Of a stretch of DNA of 64,000 bases, positions 1 to 10,680 are shown piece by piece (position 1 is the first letter of the stretch; each line of letters begins with the position of its first letter). The translations under genes and the position numbers were made by a program. This stretch comes from Agapetus fuscipes. Lineage: Eukaryota; Arthropoda; Insecta; Trichoptera; Glossosomatidae. The stretch is from NCBI GenBank assembly GCA_951799405.1, contig OX637343.1:7688001-7752000 (forward strand). Reading direction: 5' to 3'. The notes beneath the pieces were generated by a model that worked only from the letters and a program-made list of their open reading frames with translations, ran no database searches and had not been told where the DNA came from.

Positions 1-14
1 ACGCGTTTTCTAGT

Positions 15-80
15 CCGGTCGATTCGATAGCTCTGTTGGTAAAATACTTGCGTTCCATGCAAGGAGACTAGGACTCGGAC
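15..80 (+). repeat. SINE B head fragment
   Basis: A tRNA-like start with A-box-like GATAGCTCTGTTGGTAAAA matches the head of the SINE B copies elsewhere in the window (e.g. 22869). The body is missing, so this is a truncated copy. Confidence 0.55.
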
Positions 81-133
81 AGACAAAGACAGAAATGATT
101 CAAACTCAACACAAAATACCGGCCAAGGTTATT

Positions 134-320
134 CAAGTTTGTCATGTGCCGTTAATGGTATGTTCTGTTTTACGTATGTGAGTAATTGTCATGACATGTT
201 TCGTCCTTGTGCTGTTTTGTCATTGTTGTGTATTTTCTCTGTTATTTCGTCATTGTCATGTGATATAAAGTCATGTGTTGGTTATAGTCACTGTGCTGCT
301 GGATCCTGTCACTGGTATGA
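134..320 (+). repeat. Family I: degenerate array of a 15-bp TCATGTG unit
   Basis: Repeated GTCATGTG-type words and an end like GTCACTGTGCTG match the arrays at 17868-18280, 20238-20402 and 34488-34775. It looks like one arm of a foldback element. The open frame across it is a by-product of the repeat. Confidence 0.5.
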
Positions 321-329
321 AGATAGTAT

Positions 330-650
330 AGGCTTTGTTGTAATTACTTTCAGGAAAGGTGGCATAAGTTGCAGATGATATTTGTAGAGAGGAAGTGCAC
401 AGAGAGGCGTGGGAACCGACAACCCTTGCTCGGATGCAACAATACACGTATGAGAAATATGCAGTCAGGGATTTTAAGTGGAGTCGTTTAACGCTGAGTC
501 ACAGTCACTTGAGAGGGCAGCTGAAACAGAAAGATAAGGTGGCATTTCCGACTCACAGAGCCATATAAAAGATAGTGAGGAATATAAGGAAGATGTGTGA
601 AAGAATGTGAAATGAATAAAGAATGCAAGCAGAGGAGAGTAAGTCTGCAA
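330..650. other. Unassigned, partly LINE-tail-like
   Basis: No gene seen. Around 570-640 an AG-rich stretch loosely resembles the tail of the RTE-like LINE copies, but it is too degraded to assign. Confidence 0.3.
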
Positions 651-861
651 TCTAATCTAATCTAAGTTGCAAAGATATGTAGCATTGGGGATTCACATTC
701 ACATGCCGCATGTGAACCTATAATATAAAAACTAAATCTCAAATGGACATACACCCTGCAACTCTTGCCGACCTTCCTTGAAACTGGGGTGACATTGGCA
801 AAGTGAACCATTTTCTACAGCATGGGTGGTCAGCCGCATACCAACCTATAAGTCAAGGAAT
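651..861 (-). repeat. Family A repeat, minus orientation
   Basis: Starts TCTAATCTAATCTAAG and ends CTATAAGTCAAGGAA. It has the CACATGCCGCATGTG stem-loop and the TTGCC...GGCAA outer stem typical of the family. Nearly full length, with a short internal deletion. Confidence 0.85.
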
Positions 862-994
862 ACATACAACAAATAACATTTTAAACATAAACAAATGGAT
901 AAACATTAAAATCAAATACAAAATTCTAATATAATTTAAAGCAGTAAGAATACTATTTGGAGAACAAATTCAAACATAAAAGGGATTCATAAAA

Positions 995-1530
995 GCTTTA
1001 GTTCGGAGCGTTTTGTTGTGCGGTTGCAAAACCTGGACCATCCAGAAATACTGAAGGGACCACCTAAAGGCATTTGAGATGTGGATTTGGAGGAAGGTGA
1101 CCAAAACATCATGGGTTGAAAGAAAGTCCAATTAAAGATGTTCCAGAAAGTAAAAGAAGAGAGCTTATAAGTCACATTGTGAAAAGGAAAACTAAAGAAA
1201 TAGGACACTCGATTAGACATAGCACCTTTCTTGGCAACATCTTTTAAGGAAAAATCTTGGGAAGGCGAACAAGAGGTAGCCCAAGAACTTCATACTTCCA
1301 GGATTTGAAGCGGCTCATGGATATCTCCAATTTGCAGCTCAAAATGATGGCAGCCAACAGATACAGATGTCTGATCTGGCACAACAGGGAAACTATCTTT
1401 ACAAGAGGATGGTGACCAGCAAAAGCCGATGACTGGCACAACAAGGCACTGCCTTCACAAGAGGATGGCAACCAGCAGAGGCAGGTGGCTGGCACAACAA
1501 GGCACTGCCTTCACATGATGAGGATGATTT
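995..1530 (+). pseudogene. Non-LTR retrotransposon C-terminal fragment
   Basis: Broken frames on the + strand read like the C-terminus of an endonuclease-reverse transcriptase: a C-x-T-W-T-I-x-K type segment, then FEMW.WRK, then IGHSIRH, then RRTRGSPRTSYFQDLKRLMD. Several stops and shifts interrupt it. From 1377 a 56-57-bp unit (TGGCACAACA...GAGGATGG) is repeated about 2.5 times. The same tail recurs on the minus strand at 12656-12835 and 50935-50995. Clade not determined. Confidence 0.65.
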
Positions 1531-1652
1531 GTTGATTTTAATTTGTATCGACTCTATTTATCATCGATGAGAAAAATAAATGCTTACAAACCTCTGAAAC
1601 AATTTTCTCTTAACTTATATTAAAACAACTGAACGAAAGTACCAGTACTTAC

Positions 1653-1885
1653 ATACGCAACGCAACTAAACTGAGCATTTAGTGTAACTTTTTACCGTGG
1701 GGACTCTATTTTCATAGGTAAGGGGGCCGGCTCAGCTCCCGAGGCATAACACCTTCCCTATGCTTTATTTTTGGCTTGAAATAAACATCGATACTTGAAA
1801 TCATTCCTGAGACCCTTGGTGAGGATCGAACCCTAACGCCCTGGCATCAAATGTAAGCATTCTACCAACTGATCTATCGACTGGA
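1653..1885 (-). repeat. SINE B, minus orientation
   Basis: The tail end (CGCAACTAA...) comes first, then the GGCCGGCTC block, then the reversed B box in GGATCGAACCC and the A box near CTACCAACTGATCTATCG. Internal deletions make it shorter than the 16188 copy. Confidence 0.75.
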
Positions 1886-2100
1886 CTATACGCATACCCA
1901 GTACATATGTCCTCATATGAAACAGGATTTCCTAATTGAGTTAAATCTCCATTTACCAAACTCATGTGAACATGCATGCATTCACAAGTAGAATGTGATT
2001 TAACCATTTACCCTAGAGCGCTATCCATAAGCTGAACTTGTGAATGATTCATTTGAATAAGGAATTTAATACCAAAATATTCAATTATAAACAAATTACA

Positions 2101-2343
2101 TATCGCCACCTTGAAGGTAAAACTAAATAAGTGCTGATTCGGTGATTTGAGAAATCGTGGATAAAACATTTTATTGAAAGTAACTTCTTACAATAAGCAA
2201 GTGCTCATGATTAAGTTCTTCACTACAGGATTTTCACAATTGTTAAGTGTTTTCTGGCGTTAAAAATAGGAAAAAAAACGTCCATTTATCTGAGAAACGC
2301 GTTTTATACGGAATTTATTCAGTTGTACCTTTAAGGTATCGAT
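2101..2343. mobile_element. MITE family F, complete copy
   Basis: 243 bp with imperfect terminal inverted repeats of about 33 bp: TATCGCCACCTTGAAGG at the left and CCTTTAAGGTATCGAT at the right. No coding capacity. Relatives lie at 14315, 30729, 52822 and 58143. Superfamily not assigned; TA-rich ends. Confidence 0.7.
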
Positions 2344-3045
2344 TTATGCCAAGGCAAATCATTATACGGTCTAAAGCGCTATTCTGCTTAATTCCTTACA
2401 CTTTGGATATCAATCCAAGTCGGCTTGCTACCATTTGAGAAAGAACTCCATAGGCTTAAAAAAATCACACTACATCTTATGTTTGGAATCGTGCTTCTGA
2501 ATTAGTTCTTAAAAAAAGATTAATTAATATGAAAAAAAACGAAGTCTGATTCACATAAAAACAGCGCTCACCAAATAAATCATCATAATATTATTATTAT
2601 TCGATAAAAATGGCAGTGAAAGGAATAAAGAAATCATACAAGATGTTCACTTATTTCATACATCAATGGATTGATTCAATTTTGCCACCAAATACGAAGT
2701 AAGGGTTGGGCTAGACGGCCTCTTCATTCTTTATTATATTTGCAATGTTTCCCTTATAGAAGCACTTTGGTTCAGTAATTGAATCTCAAACTGAGCTATG
2801 TGTTGCTGAAATTGATTTTATTTTTGTATGAACAAGCCAATGTGTTCTCCTTGCCATGGAAAGTGACTTTTATCGAACCAAAGGCGGCAATTTAAAGATA
2901 TTTTTGAGAAGCGATTTATAGAAATTTGCCCTGTACTGGAAGTCTCATCACGACGATAGATCTTACCTACCGAATATCGGTAATATTTGTATGAAGACTA
3001 ATGAGCAGTTCACTTGCAGCCATCTTGAATTGACAGGTCTTCATA
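2344..3045. other. Unassigned AT-rich stretch
   Basis: No gene recognised. At 2558-2582 there is a short match (CAGCGCTCACCAAATAAAT) to the 3' tail of SINE C. The rest matches nothing else that I can see in the window. Confidence 0.4.
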
Positions 3046-3046
3046 C

Positions 3047-3340
3047 AAAAATTTAAGGATTACCGTGGTGATGAGACTTCCAACCCTGGTATATCCAAGA
3101 AGGTGAGTAACCCAACTTGATTCTGTGCAAAGGAGGGCAGTGAGGTTGATCAATGATCCTTCTCTGACATCCGATCTGCAGCCGCTCCGGCACAGAAGAA
3201 GTCTTTTTTATCAATATTGCCACGGAGCTTGTTCTAATGAGCTCCATTCATTAATCCCCCCCTCGCATTTCAGAAAGGCAAACTCGTATTACGACTCTCA
3301 TTCATCCCTTAGCAGTGGATCTCAAAAGTATCTATGAGAA
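3047..3340 (+). pseudogene. LINE reverse transcriptase C-terminal fragment
   Basis: The + frame from about 3115 reads LDSVQRRAVRLINDPSL, then LRHRR...FYQYCHGACSNELHSLIPP, a pattern I recognise from the C-terminal region of lepidopteran Jockey/CR1-type non-LTR retrotransposons. It is truncated at both ends, has no RT or endonuclease core, and abuts a family A fragment. Confidence 0.65.
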
Positions 3341-3450
3341 CTTGCTACTCCTGCCGCCTTTCCCTGAAACCGTGGTGGCATTGGCAAAAGTGAACCAAGT
3401 TTTACAGCACGGGGGATCAGCCTCATATCAACCTATTAGTCAAGGCAATT
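3341..3450 (-). repeat. Family A fragment, minus orientation
   Basis: Only the TGCCGCCTTTCCCTGAAACC to CTATTAGTCAAGG half remains. The partial stem CCCTGAAACCG is degraded. Confidence 0.75.
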
Positions 3451-3865
3451 TAAATAGTTAACTTCTTCATCTGTCTCTGCTATGTGAGGTTGGAATGCTG
3501 TTGACTTGGTTTCTGAAGCGCGGGTTCATGTCTAATCTTTCTGCAACTCTTGAGTCCGCACCCCTCGTTGTTCTTCTTCTTCATCATCCTGCTTCTTCGC
3601 CCTCTGCCAGCGTGTCTAGCATCCTCAGCCTTTGAGTGGCCGAGTGTAGGGAAGGGAAGAAGTGCAGATATTCAACATTCGATTTGTCGAAAACTATTCT
3701 TTCTTTTACAAAATAATACTTAAATATTTCGTCTCACTTCTTGAGAAGATTATTTTTTTTATTCACTAAAACGATTTTCTTAATAGTGAATTGAGAAAGT
3801 GTGCTAGGGTAAGGAGATTTTTTTAAATTCTGCATGTATATCCTAAATAATCGATTAATTAACTT
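3451..3865. other. Unassigned
   Basis: No gene seen. CT-rich at 3560-3620 and AT-rich after that. Confidence 0.4.
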
Positions 3866-4021
3866 CGATGTCCCCCCTGTTTCAGGGAAGGTCGGCAAGT
3901 TTTGCAGGGCTTATGTCTATTTGAGATTTGGGATTTTATGTTGTAAGCTCACATGAGGCATGTGTACGCGCGAACTTATACATGCCTACTTGTGGGCATG
4001 CATTTAATATGAATCCTAAAT
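3866..4021 (+). repeat. Family A, 3' two thirds, plus orientation
   Basis: Runs from CCCCCTGTTTCAGGGAAGG (stem-loop) to GGGCATGCATTTAATATGAATC, lacking the 5' head and the TTAGA tail. It directly abuts an inverted SINE D copy. Confidence 0.8.
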
Positions 4022-4029
4022 CTTTTTTT

Positions 4030-4272
4030 TTTAATAGATTTGTGAAAAGGAATGCAATTCACCAACCTATTCTGCCTGGCCAGAAACAGGTATTAATATC
4101 AGAATTTAATAATTCATTATTGTTTATTATTAATGAATTATTAAATAATAATTACCCAATAACATCTGTTGAACCAGGGTCAAAGTTCAAGTCAAGTGAC
4201 CCAAGCGGGGATCGAACCAGCGTTGTTCCATTCGAAACACGCTAGAAAGATCAGCCCTCTTGGCCCCCGCGG
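4030..4272 (-). repeat. SINE D, minus orientation
   Basis: The tail (GGAATGCAATTCACC, CTGGCCAGAAACAGG) comes first, then a hairpin-forming AT stretch, then TCTGTTGAACCAGGGTC, and last a tRNA-like head with the reversed B box in GGGGATCGAACCAG. The open frame across it is spurious. Confidence 0.75.
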
Positions 4273-4395
4273 CTATAACCCCGAGTCAAAATCTGATGTT
4301 TCTTTGCGAATTAGATTAGATTTTAAAGATGTGTAACAATTGTAAGAAATTTTCTGCAAATGCTATGACCACTTCTTGTAGGAAATCGTTTCATT

Positions 4396-4533
4396 CACGC
4401 AACCAAGCTACACATATAGTATAACTTCTCCTGCGTTATCCCAAAAGGGGTCATATGTGGCGATTCGGGACCTATTCATTTTTACGGGGGAGGGGGCCGG
4501 CCTCACGCCAACCACTTCAGTTTAAATGGGGGC
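4396..4533 (-). repeat. SINE B tail half, minus orientation
   Basis: Contains CGCAACCAAGCTACACATA, GGGGTCATATGTGGCG and GGGGCCGGCCTCACGCCAAC. The tRNA-like head is missing. Confidence 0.75.
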
Positions 4534-4969
4534 AAAATATACCGTAATATCGAAGTTTCCAAAATATTCGATTGAAAGAAGTGTGCATGAATAGGATGAA
4601 ACTTATATGATTTCGGAAGGGCTCTGACCACCCTTGATGGAAAATTGACTGCGTCATACAATGAAGGTTATAGTTTCATTTAAATAACAAATGTAGTAAA
4701 TTGGGAAATTCGAAAATGATTAATTGAATGAGAATTCGAATGCATTATTTTCGATTCCTATCTCCGCCCTACACCTGTCTCGACTTGCCTCAACACACAC
4801 ACACATACACATATCGACCCCTCCGACCTAGAACATCGTATGAACAAAAAACAAGATTTTTTTTAATTTCTTAATTTTTAAATTACTTCGCGATGAGAAA
4901 TGTAATCTTTTAACTATTTCATTAGATTTTTAGCGAGAGATGTTGTAATTTTTACCTTTTCTCCGTGTC
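4534..4969. other. Unassigned, with short (AC)n
   Basis: No gene seen. A short (CA)n microsatellite lies near 4793-4812; the rest is AT-rich. Confidence 0.4.
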
Positions 4970-5100
4970 GATGTATGAAAAAGGTGATGTATATGAATGA
5001 ATTGAAAGAGATATGTAAGGACAGCAAGAAATGCAAGTTCTGGTCCCTCCTAGCGGAGTGGCGACAGAGCTACAGCTGCTACAGTTACAGATGTAGTGTA
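4970..5100 (+). repeat. RTE-like LINE 3' tail fragment
   Basis: AAGGTGATGTATATGAATG, then GAGATATGTAAGGACAG, then CTAGCGGAGTGGCGACAGAG and CAGTTACAG match the LINE C-terminal/3' tail seen at 21110-21440 and many other places. Confidence 0.7.
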
Positions 5101-6000
5101 ACATATTTTCCAAATAAAATTCACTTTTAAATTAATTACATTTTTCGGATATTTGACAAACCTTTGTAAGAGAACTTACATTTTTCTCTACGTTTCGTTC
5201 GCATTTTTGTCAACGCCTTCAGGAGGCACTTTCAAGCACGATGTTTAAATAAGAACTCGCCAACTTAACGTCGAGGTTGAAGTCGGTTCTCTCACAATCT
5301 GTAATTTTAGTTTCAAGGATATATTAATATTATTAACAATTGACTGTTATTTATTTGCAATGCAATGGATTTTCACTGTATGTACCACAAAACCCTTAAA
5401 GAAACATAATTTAAGATTCGTATTAAACGCATGCCTACAAGCTGACATGTGACAGTTTGCGCTTTCACATGATGCATGTGTACGTTTAGAAAATTCGAGA
5501 TAAATGTAAGATCTACTCCGGTTTATCAAAAGTTACGATCGTAAATATAAAAAAAAAAAAGTAAATTGTAATATGTGAGTACGACACTTTAGTTCGGAAG
5601 AGTCAATATGAAGGCGGCAACATCAAAGCTCCACACATACCCGCTGTGGAGGGGATACGCAGACAGTGCTCCGGGTATTCAACTCAACTTTAGCGTTTCA
5701 CCAAAAGTATATACAAACTTAAACAGCGCCACTGTGGAGCGTAATAGCTTTAATACATTAATTGTGTAAGTTTCAACGTGAAGCTTTACATTTGTGGTGC
5801 AGGTGTAAGAGAGACACACGACATTACTCTCTCACCGTCTCCCTCCCACGCGCCGTGTCTTGCAGTTTTCTGTAAATTCCTTCGCTCGCTTTTTGGTGTG
5901 ACTGTACCCTTGACTGGATTATCCTTTTGCCTTGGTATCTGATTTGGTATCCTTGTCGATGGCTGCCACTTGTAATTTATTTGATTTATTTCCTGACGGC
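5101..6000. other. Mostly unassigned; family A and G remnants
   Basis: No gene recognised. A degraded family A piece (minus) lies at 5405-5485. At 5600-5760 a segment with CAGCGCCACTGTGGAGCG recalls the family G repeats at 28430 and 55255. The open frame at 5786-6025 (minus) has no recognisable domain. Confidence 0.4.
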
Positions 6001-6002
6001 TG

Positions 6003-6622
6003 TTCTGTAACTGTAACTCTGTCACGATTCCGCTAGGGTAAGAAAGAGCCTATGCAGAGTTGCTTCTATTTCTTCCCATCCTTGCTTACCTCTTTCAATT
6101 CATTCATGTACATCATCTTTTTCATACTTTTCTTTCTTTCGCATTGACTGCGTATATCGCATTCTTTCACTATTTCACCGAACTTATCAAGTCACGTACA
6201 CTCTGTCTACCTTTCATTTCCTCTGTATATACACTTTGTAAGTCTTTCATCATCAATTCTTTATTCGTGTCCAAACCATCTCATCATATTGTATTGTACC
6301 CTCACTTTCACATCCTCTTTCAATTTACTAGTTTTTCCTGATATACTCCTCAAGTGTTTCATTTCCACCGTACAAACTTTACTCATTTCGCTGACACTCG
6401 TAGTCCACGCTTCACTTCTATGCATCAATATCGGTAACAATTTGCCATTGTGTAGGCACCACGATTCTCAAATCGAGCGTCAGCCGCTTGTTTCTTGCAA
6501 TTCTTCCTATCGCACCTACCACTGGCTTTCCCTTACACACCTTATTCTCAATTTCTCTCGTCATTTTTCCATTCTTTCAATAAGTACTTCACAAATATTT
6601 GAGTTCATCCACAACGAGGTCT
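6003..6622 (-). pseudogene. RTE-like LINE C-terminal fragment, longest copy
   Basis: Read on the minus strand, broken frames give ...SEAWTTSVSEM..., then MMRWFGHE.RIDDERLTK, the signature C-terminal region of insect endonuclease-reverse transcriptases, ending in the GCGACAGAG-type tail near 6003. Several stops and frameshifts are present. About 620 bp makes it the longest copy of this lineage in the window. It has no intact RT core. Confidence 0.7.
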
Positions 6623-6629
6623 GCACAGG

Positions 6630-6722
6630 CTGGGTTGCTAGGGAAAATGAAAATAAATATTTAGGATCCAAAATAGGATCGTAGTCCCATGCAAGTGTGA
6701 CGTTTGCCCGCCGAGAATAAAG
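6630..6722 (+). repeat. Repeat J fragment
   Basis: GGTTGCTAGGG...GTAGTCCCATGCAAG...TGACGTTTGCCCGCCG matches 38093-38215 (+) and 11855-11925 (-). Its nature is unknown. Confidence 0.5.
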
Positions 6723-6984
6723 CTCTAAATGCTAATTTGCGCTGAATCCATTTCAACTTTTTTTACAAGCTTTCTTCCCTATTTATCTTTCTTTCTATCA
6801 TTCAATAAAAACTTTTATCAATACAACTATCAAAACAATACATTGTAACGCCAGCTGACTTCCTAGCTCAGTAATATTTTATACTCGGGATCTAATACCT
6901 TACTCTCCTAGGTGGTCCTCAGGTATTTATGCAGGTACCAACTGTCTACGCGGGAACCTACACGTACCCACGTAAAATAGAGAA

Positions 6985-7385
6985 GGGATGTTATTGGTAT
7001 GAATTTTTGGTTATGGATACGGATACGATTGGTTTCGCATACGGATATGGGAGTAATATTATTTTGGTTTCAGATACAGATTTAGGAGTAGGTAGTAATA
7101 TTATTTTGGTTTCGCATACAGATATGGCAGTAATATATTTTTGGTTTCGGATACAGATTAAGGAGTAATAATACTATTTTGGTACGCATACGGATATGGG
7201 AGTAATATTATTTTGGTTTCGCTTACGGATATGGGAGTAATATTATTTTGGTTTCGCTTACGGATATGGGAGTAATATTATTTTGGTTTCGCTTACGGAT
7301 ATGGGAGTAATATTATTTTGGTTTCGAGTACGGATATGGGAGTAAAATAATTTTGAACACGGTAACGGATATGGAGTTATTTCGG
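6985..7385. repeat. 35-bp minisatellite
   Basis: A 35-bp unit (TACGGATATGGGAGTAAT, then ATTATTTTGGTTTCGCT) repeats. The copies at 7201, 7236 and 7271 are spaced exactly 35 bp, and degenerate units lie on both sides. Units are contiguous with no unique spacers, so this is not a CRISPR. The word CGGATACGGATAT reappears in the 186-bp repeat at 7969. Confidence 0.85.
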
Positions 7386-7439
7386 ATATCCACCAGTTTT
7401 GGAAAGTTATCGTTACGGATATTAGCTTTTAAGAAATTG

Positions 7440-7693
7440 TGAGATTTAGTTCCTTGACTAATTGGTTGGTATGAGGCTGACACCCCATGTTGTAAAAACG
7501 TAAGCAGGCACATGTAGGTTTGCGCTTACACATACTACACGTTTGCATACAAAATAAACCAAACCGCACCCTAACATATAGGTACTTAGCAACTCCTGTT
7601 GCCTTTCCCTGAAACCGGGGGGGCATTGGCAAAAAAAAAAACAAGTTTTAACGCATGGGAAATCAGCCTCAAACCAACCTATTAGTCAAGGAA
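7440..7693. repeat. Two family A pieces, opposed heads
   Basis: A plus-orientation head (GTTCCTTGACTAATTGGTTGG, about 7446-7498) runs straight into a minus-orientation copy (7501-7693) that ends CTATTAGTCAAGGAA. The pair is an inverted arrangement, either from nested insertion or rearrangement. Confidence 0.7.
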
Positions 7694-7706
7694 ATGACTA
7701 TCCATA

Positions 7707-7948
7707 ATCTAAGTTGCAAAGATATATTACATTTACGATTCATATTAAATATATTCCCATAAGCAGACAGGCATAAGTTCGCGATTACACATGCCGCATG
7801 TGGACTTACAAAAACATAAAACCCGATCTCAAATCAACATAAGCCCTGCAACCCTTGCCGACCATCCCTGAACTACAGGTAACATTGGCAAAGTGAACCA
7901 TTTTTTACAGTATAGGTGGTCAGCCTCTAACCTATAAGTCAAAGAATA
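7707..7948 (-). repeat. Family A, near full length
   Basis: Runs AATCTAAGTTGCAAAGATA to CCTATAAGTCAAAGAAT with the CACATGCCGCATGTG stem-loop. The CCCTGAAACAGGG stem is damaged (CCCTGAACTACAGG). Confidence 0.85.
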
Positions 7949-7968
7949 CAAACAGTTAATTACATCCA

Positions 7969-8527
7969 TCTATATACGTTTATAAAGCAAACAACCACTA
8001 AACAAAACGATAAAATTTAAAGCTACAAATTCAATAATATCGAGTACTTTAAGATCGGTTTCGGATACGGATACAGATATCCATAACATCCCTGGTAGAG
8101 ACGCAGCAGTGCACAGCTCAATTCCCTGCTTCAGTAACCCGAGTACATAAACTCCATATATACGTTTATAAAGCAAACAACCACTAAACAAAACGATAAA
8201 ATTTAAAGCTACAAATTCAATAATATCGAGTACTTTAAGATCGATTTCGGATACGGATACGGATATCCATAACATCCCTGGTAGAGACGCAGCAGTGCAC
8301 AGCTCAATTCCCTGCTTCAGTAACCCGAGTACATAAACTCCATATATACGTTTATAAAGCAAACAACCACTAAACAAAACGATAAAATTTAAAGCTACAA
8401 ATTCAATAATATCGAGTACTTTAAGATCGATTTCGGATACGGATACGGATATCCATAACATCCCTGGTAGAGACGCAGCAGTGCACAGCTCAATTCCCTG
8501 CTTCAGTAACCCGAGTACATAAACTCC
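7969..8527. repeat. 186-bp tandem repeat, three units
   Basis: TATACGTTTATAAAGC occurs at 7973, 8159 and 8345, exactly 186 bp apart, and the units are almost identical. Because 186 is a multiple of three, a 163-codon open frame runs through on the minus strand and repeats a 62-residue block. No known domain is seen and I do not regard it as a gene without expression evidence. Each unit carries GGATACGGATAC, shared with the nearby 35-bp minisatellite. Confidence 0.9.
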
Positions 8528-8529
8528 CC

Positions 8530-8640
8530 TCGAAAGCGTAAATCAAAAAAATGTATCAAAACTAAATCGCTCACGAGGTATGCCGTCGTATATTCCATAC
8601 ATTTTATATTTATACAAATGTTGTATACTCGGAGTACAGC
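8530..8640 (+). repeat. Family G repeat
   Basis: AATGTATCAAAACTAAATCGC...CCATACATTTTATATTTATA...GTATACTCGGAGTAC matches 28604-28725 and 53935-54060. It directly follows the 186-bp array. Confidence 0.6.
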
Positions 8641-8727
8641 ACAAGCGTGTCACAACTGAAAAACGACCCATCGAGCACTAATGACCTAACTCAAAAAACA
8701 AACAACTGCATTTTATAACTCAACTTG

Positions 8728-9016
8728 GGTGATTTATTTGATGAGCGATGCTATATAATGAATCACAACTCAAGGGCCTTTTGGTAAGCTTGATCATCGC
8801 TTCATAGCGTCAAATCAAGAAAAAATATATTCTAATTGACCTCAGGATTGGAAAATAAATAAGTATATATATATAATTAGAATTACTTATCTTGTGATGT
8901 TTTTTTTTAATGAATCTCGCTTCAAGAGCCATGTGCGTCTCTATAGAAAGCACAAATGTCACAAGCAAGATCCAGTTGCCATAATACTGGATGGACCTTT
9001 TATGACCGGTTTTTAG
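8728..9016 (-). repeat. Two degraded SINE C pieces
   Basis: GATTTATTTGATGAGCGATG and CTCAAGGGCC at 8728-8815 are the reversed SINE C tail. CAAGATCCAGTTGCC...ACTGGATGGACCTTTTATG at 8960-9016 is the reversed body, matching 39430-39460. The head is lost. Confidence 0.65.
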
Positions 9017-9019
9017 TTA

Positions 9020-9400
9020 CGTCATAATATTATTAATGTCCATGTGTATTCTAATATTCATGTAATTCTAATCTAATTGTTTTATTTTTCTTCTTTTCAG
9101 GTAAGTCCATTAAAAGAATTTTCGTCGCGCCTTCTCAGATGTTATAGACTACCTAATACAAAACTAATGTTTAAGGTTTGTACATTTGTAATACACCTGC
9201 TGTAAACGCCAATGCTATACCATCTAGGATAAATAAAACTATAATAAGTAAAACAATCGCTCTTGCAATGGGCAGCGCATGTAGCATAAGCAGGAGCATT
9301 GGGATGAACGTGTTTGCATTCTACCCTGCTAACTTTTTATCCAAAAAGAATTGATTGTAAGCTCTACATATAATTGTGCATCGTAAAAGTGAAATTAAAG
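9020..9400. other. Unassigned
   Basis: No gene seen. A polypyrimidine run followed by CAG near 9085-9100 resembles a splice acceptor, but no coding frame follows it. Confidence 0.35.
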
Positions 9401-9404
9401 TTTT

Positions 9405-9600
9405 AAGAGAAGACCGAGAAGCGTATGGCTCTATCAGATTGAAAAATTCTGTAAAAATGAGATATGCAGAGTAAATATAAAATGGGATATAAATGGACTT
9501 TGAATTTTAAGCAAGGATATGAAGAAGAAGAGGCAAATCTGCAGAGGCTATGGCAAACCCTAGTTTGAAAGAGTTACAGGGACAGTAGATTGATATAAAG
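9405..9600 (+). pseudogene. RTE-like LINE tail
   Basis: AAGACCGAGAAGCGTATGG (degraded GRPRK.WL motif), then GAGGCAAATCTGCAGAGG, then GAGTTACAGGGACAG. This is a degraded C-terminus and 3' tail of the same LINE as at 21110. Confidence 0.6.
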
Positions 9601-10019
9601 ATGTATGTAATTGAAATGTCTTCTTTTTTTTCTCAATTTGTCAAAAAACATGAATTTTTTTCATGTTTTTTTTATTTTATTTATTACATGTTTTATCACA
9701 ATTTACTTATAACATAACGTAGAGAACATGTTTATCTCCATTTTGGTTTAGGCAAATTGTAATCATATCGTCTGTATTTAATGCTATGATAAAAAGTAGC
9801 AATCATTTCCTTTTCTTACCTTCTTTGTATCTGTCAAAGATAACAGGTATTTGTTTCTCCTTTATTTCTTACTTACACAACGGTTTACCATAATTAACTT
9901 GCGCCATTAGATAGAGCACATGTTAATCTCCCTTTTGGTTTAGTTTAATGCAATGGTTTAATGTTAATAATATCGTCTGCTTTAGATGTTGTGATGATAA
10001 TAATGTTGAAACACGTTTG
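9601..10019. other. Unassigned; short internal duplication
   Basis: No gene. Two related stretches (about 9700-9780 and 9890-9975), each with AACATG.TTAATCTCC.TTTTGGTTTA and ATATCGTCTG, look like an old local duplication. Confidence 0.4.
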
Positions 10020-10145
10020 GTGTGAATCAGCCGGCCGCGTTGTCCCGCCGGGCGCCATTGTGACCGTCTCCATGGCAACGCACATATTTGTTTTCCCTCT
10101 CGCTCGCACGCGTAGCGTTGTCCCTCTCTTCACTTAAACAGAGAT
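10020..10145. promoter_or_regulatory. GC/CpG-rich island with RFX X-box-like site
   Basis: A short CpG-rich patch (GCCGGCCGCG, CGCACGCG) stands out from AT-rich flanks. At 10066-10079 GTCTCCATGGCAAC closely fits the palindromic X-box bound by RFX factors (GTNRCC spaced to RGYAAC). No adjacent gene is recognised, so a promoter or enhancer role is inference only; it could also be part of an unrecognised repeat. Confidence 0.3.
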
Positions 10146-10419
10146 TCCCCAAATGTGTTAAAATAAAATTAAAAAAATTAGGCTGATTTGGAACTTTTTT
10201 GAAATTTAATTTCGAACTCAACATTTCTTTTTCTTTCATATGTATTATGAAAAAAAATGAGTAACCATCAAAATGCTTGTAGATTTTCAACTGAAATTGT
10301 GATCCTTTGTTATTTTCACAACGAAAATGTACATTGATTTACAACATCGGGTAAAATACGAACCGTCTTAGGAGTACTTTTTACTGAAGTACGAAAACAC
10401 CACGCCGCTAGTATTTCGA

Positions 10420-10680
10420 GTGGATAAGACATTGGCAATCTAATTAATTAATTAACAATAAATTAATTAATTATCGTTTTTGAAACAAGCTCAAGTTTGA
10501 ATCCCGTCGTGTCCTATCGACAATATTTTGACCTTGGTTCAACATAATGTACGTGTGTAATTATGAATTAATAATTCATTCAAATATGAAATAACTATTA
10601 ATGGAAGGTGTTAATACCTGTTTCTGGCCAGGTGAAATAGGTTGGTGAGGTACATTCCTTTCAAAAATATATTTTAAATA
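10420..10680 (+). repeat. SINE D, plus orientation
   Basis: A B-box-like AGTTTGAATCCCGTCG, then CCTATCGACAATA, CTTGGTTCAACA, an AT-rich palindromic stretch and the tail CCTGTTTCTGGCCAGG. The head is expanded by TAAT repeats. Confidence 0.65.

Noticed and set aside
6985..7385. CRISPR-like repetition
   Set aside because: Units of 35 bp are contiguous without unique spacers, and the genome is eukaryotic.
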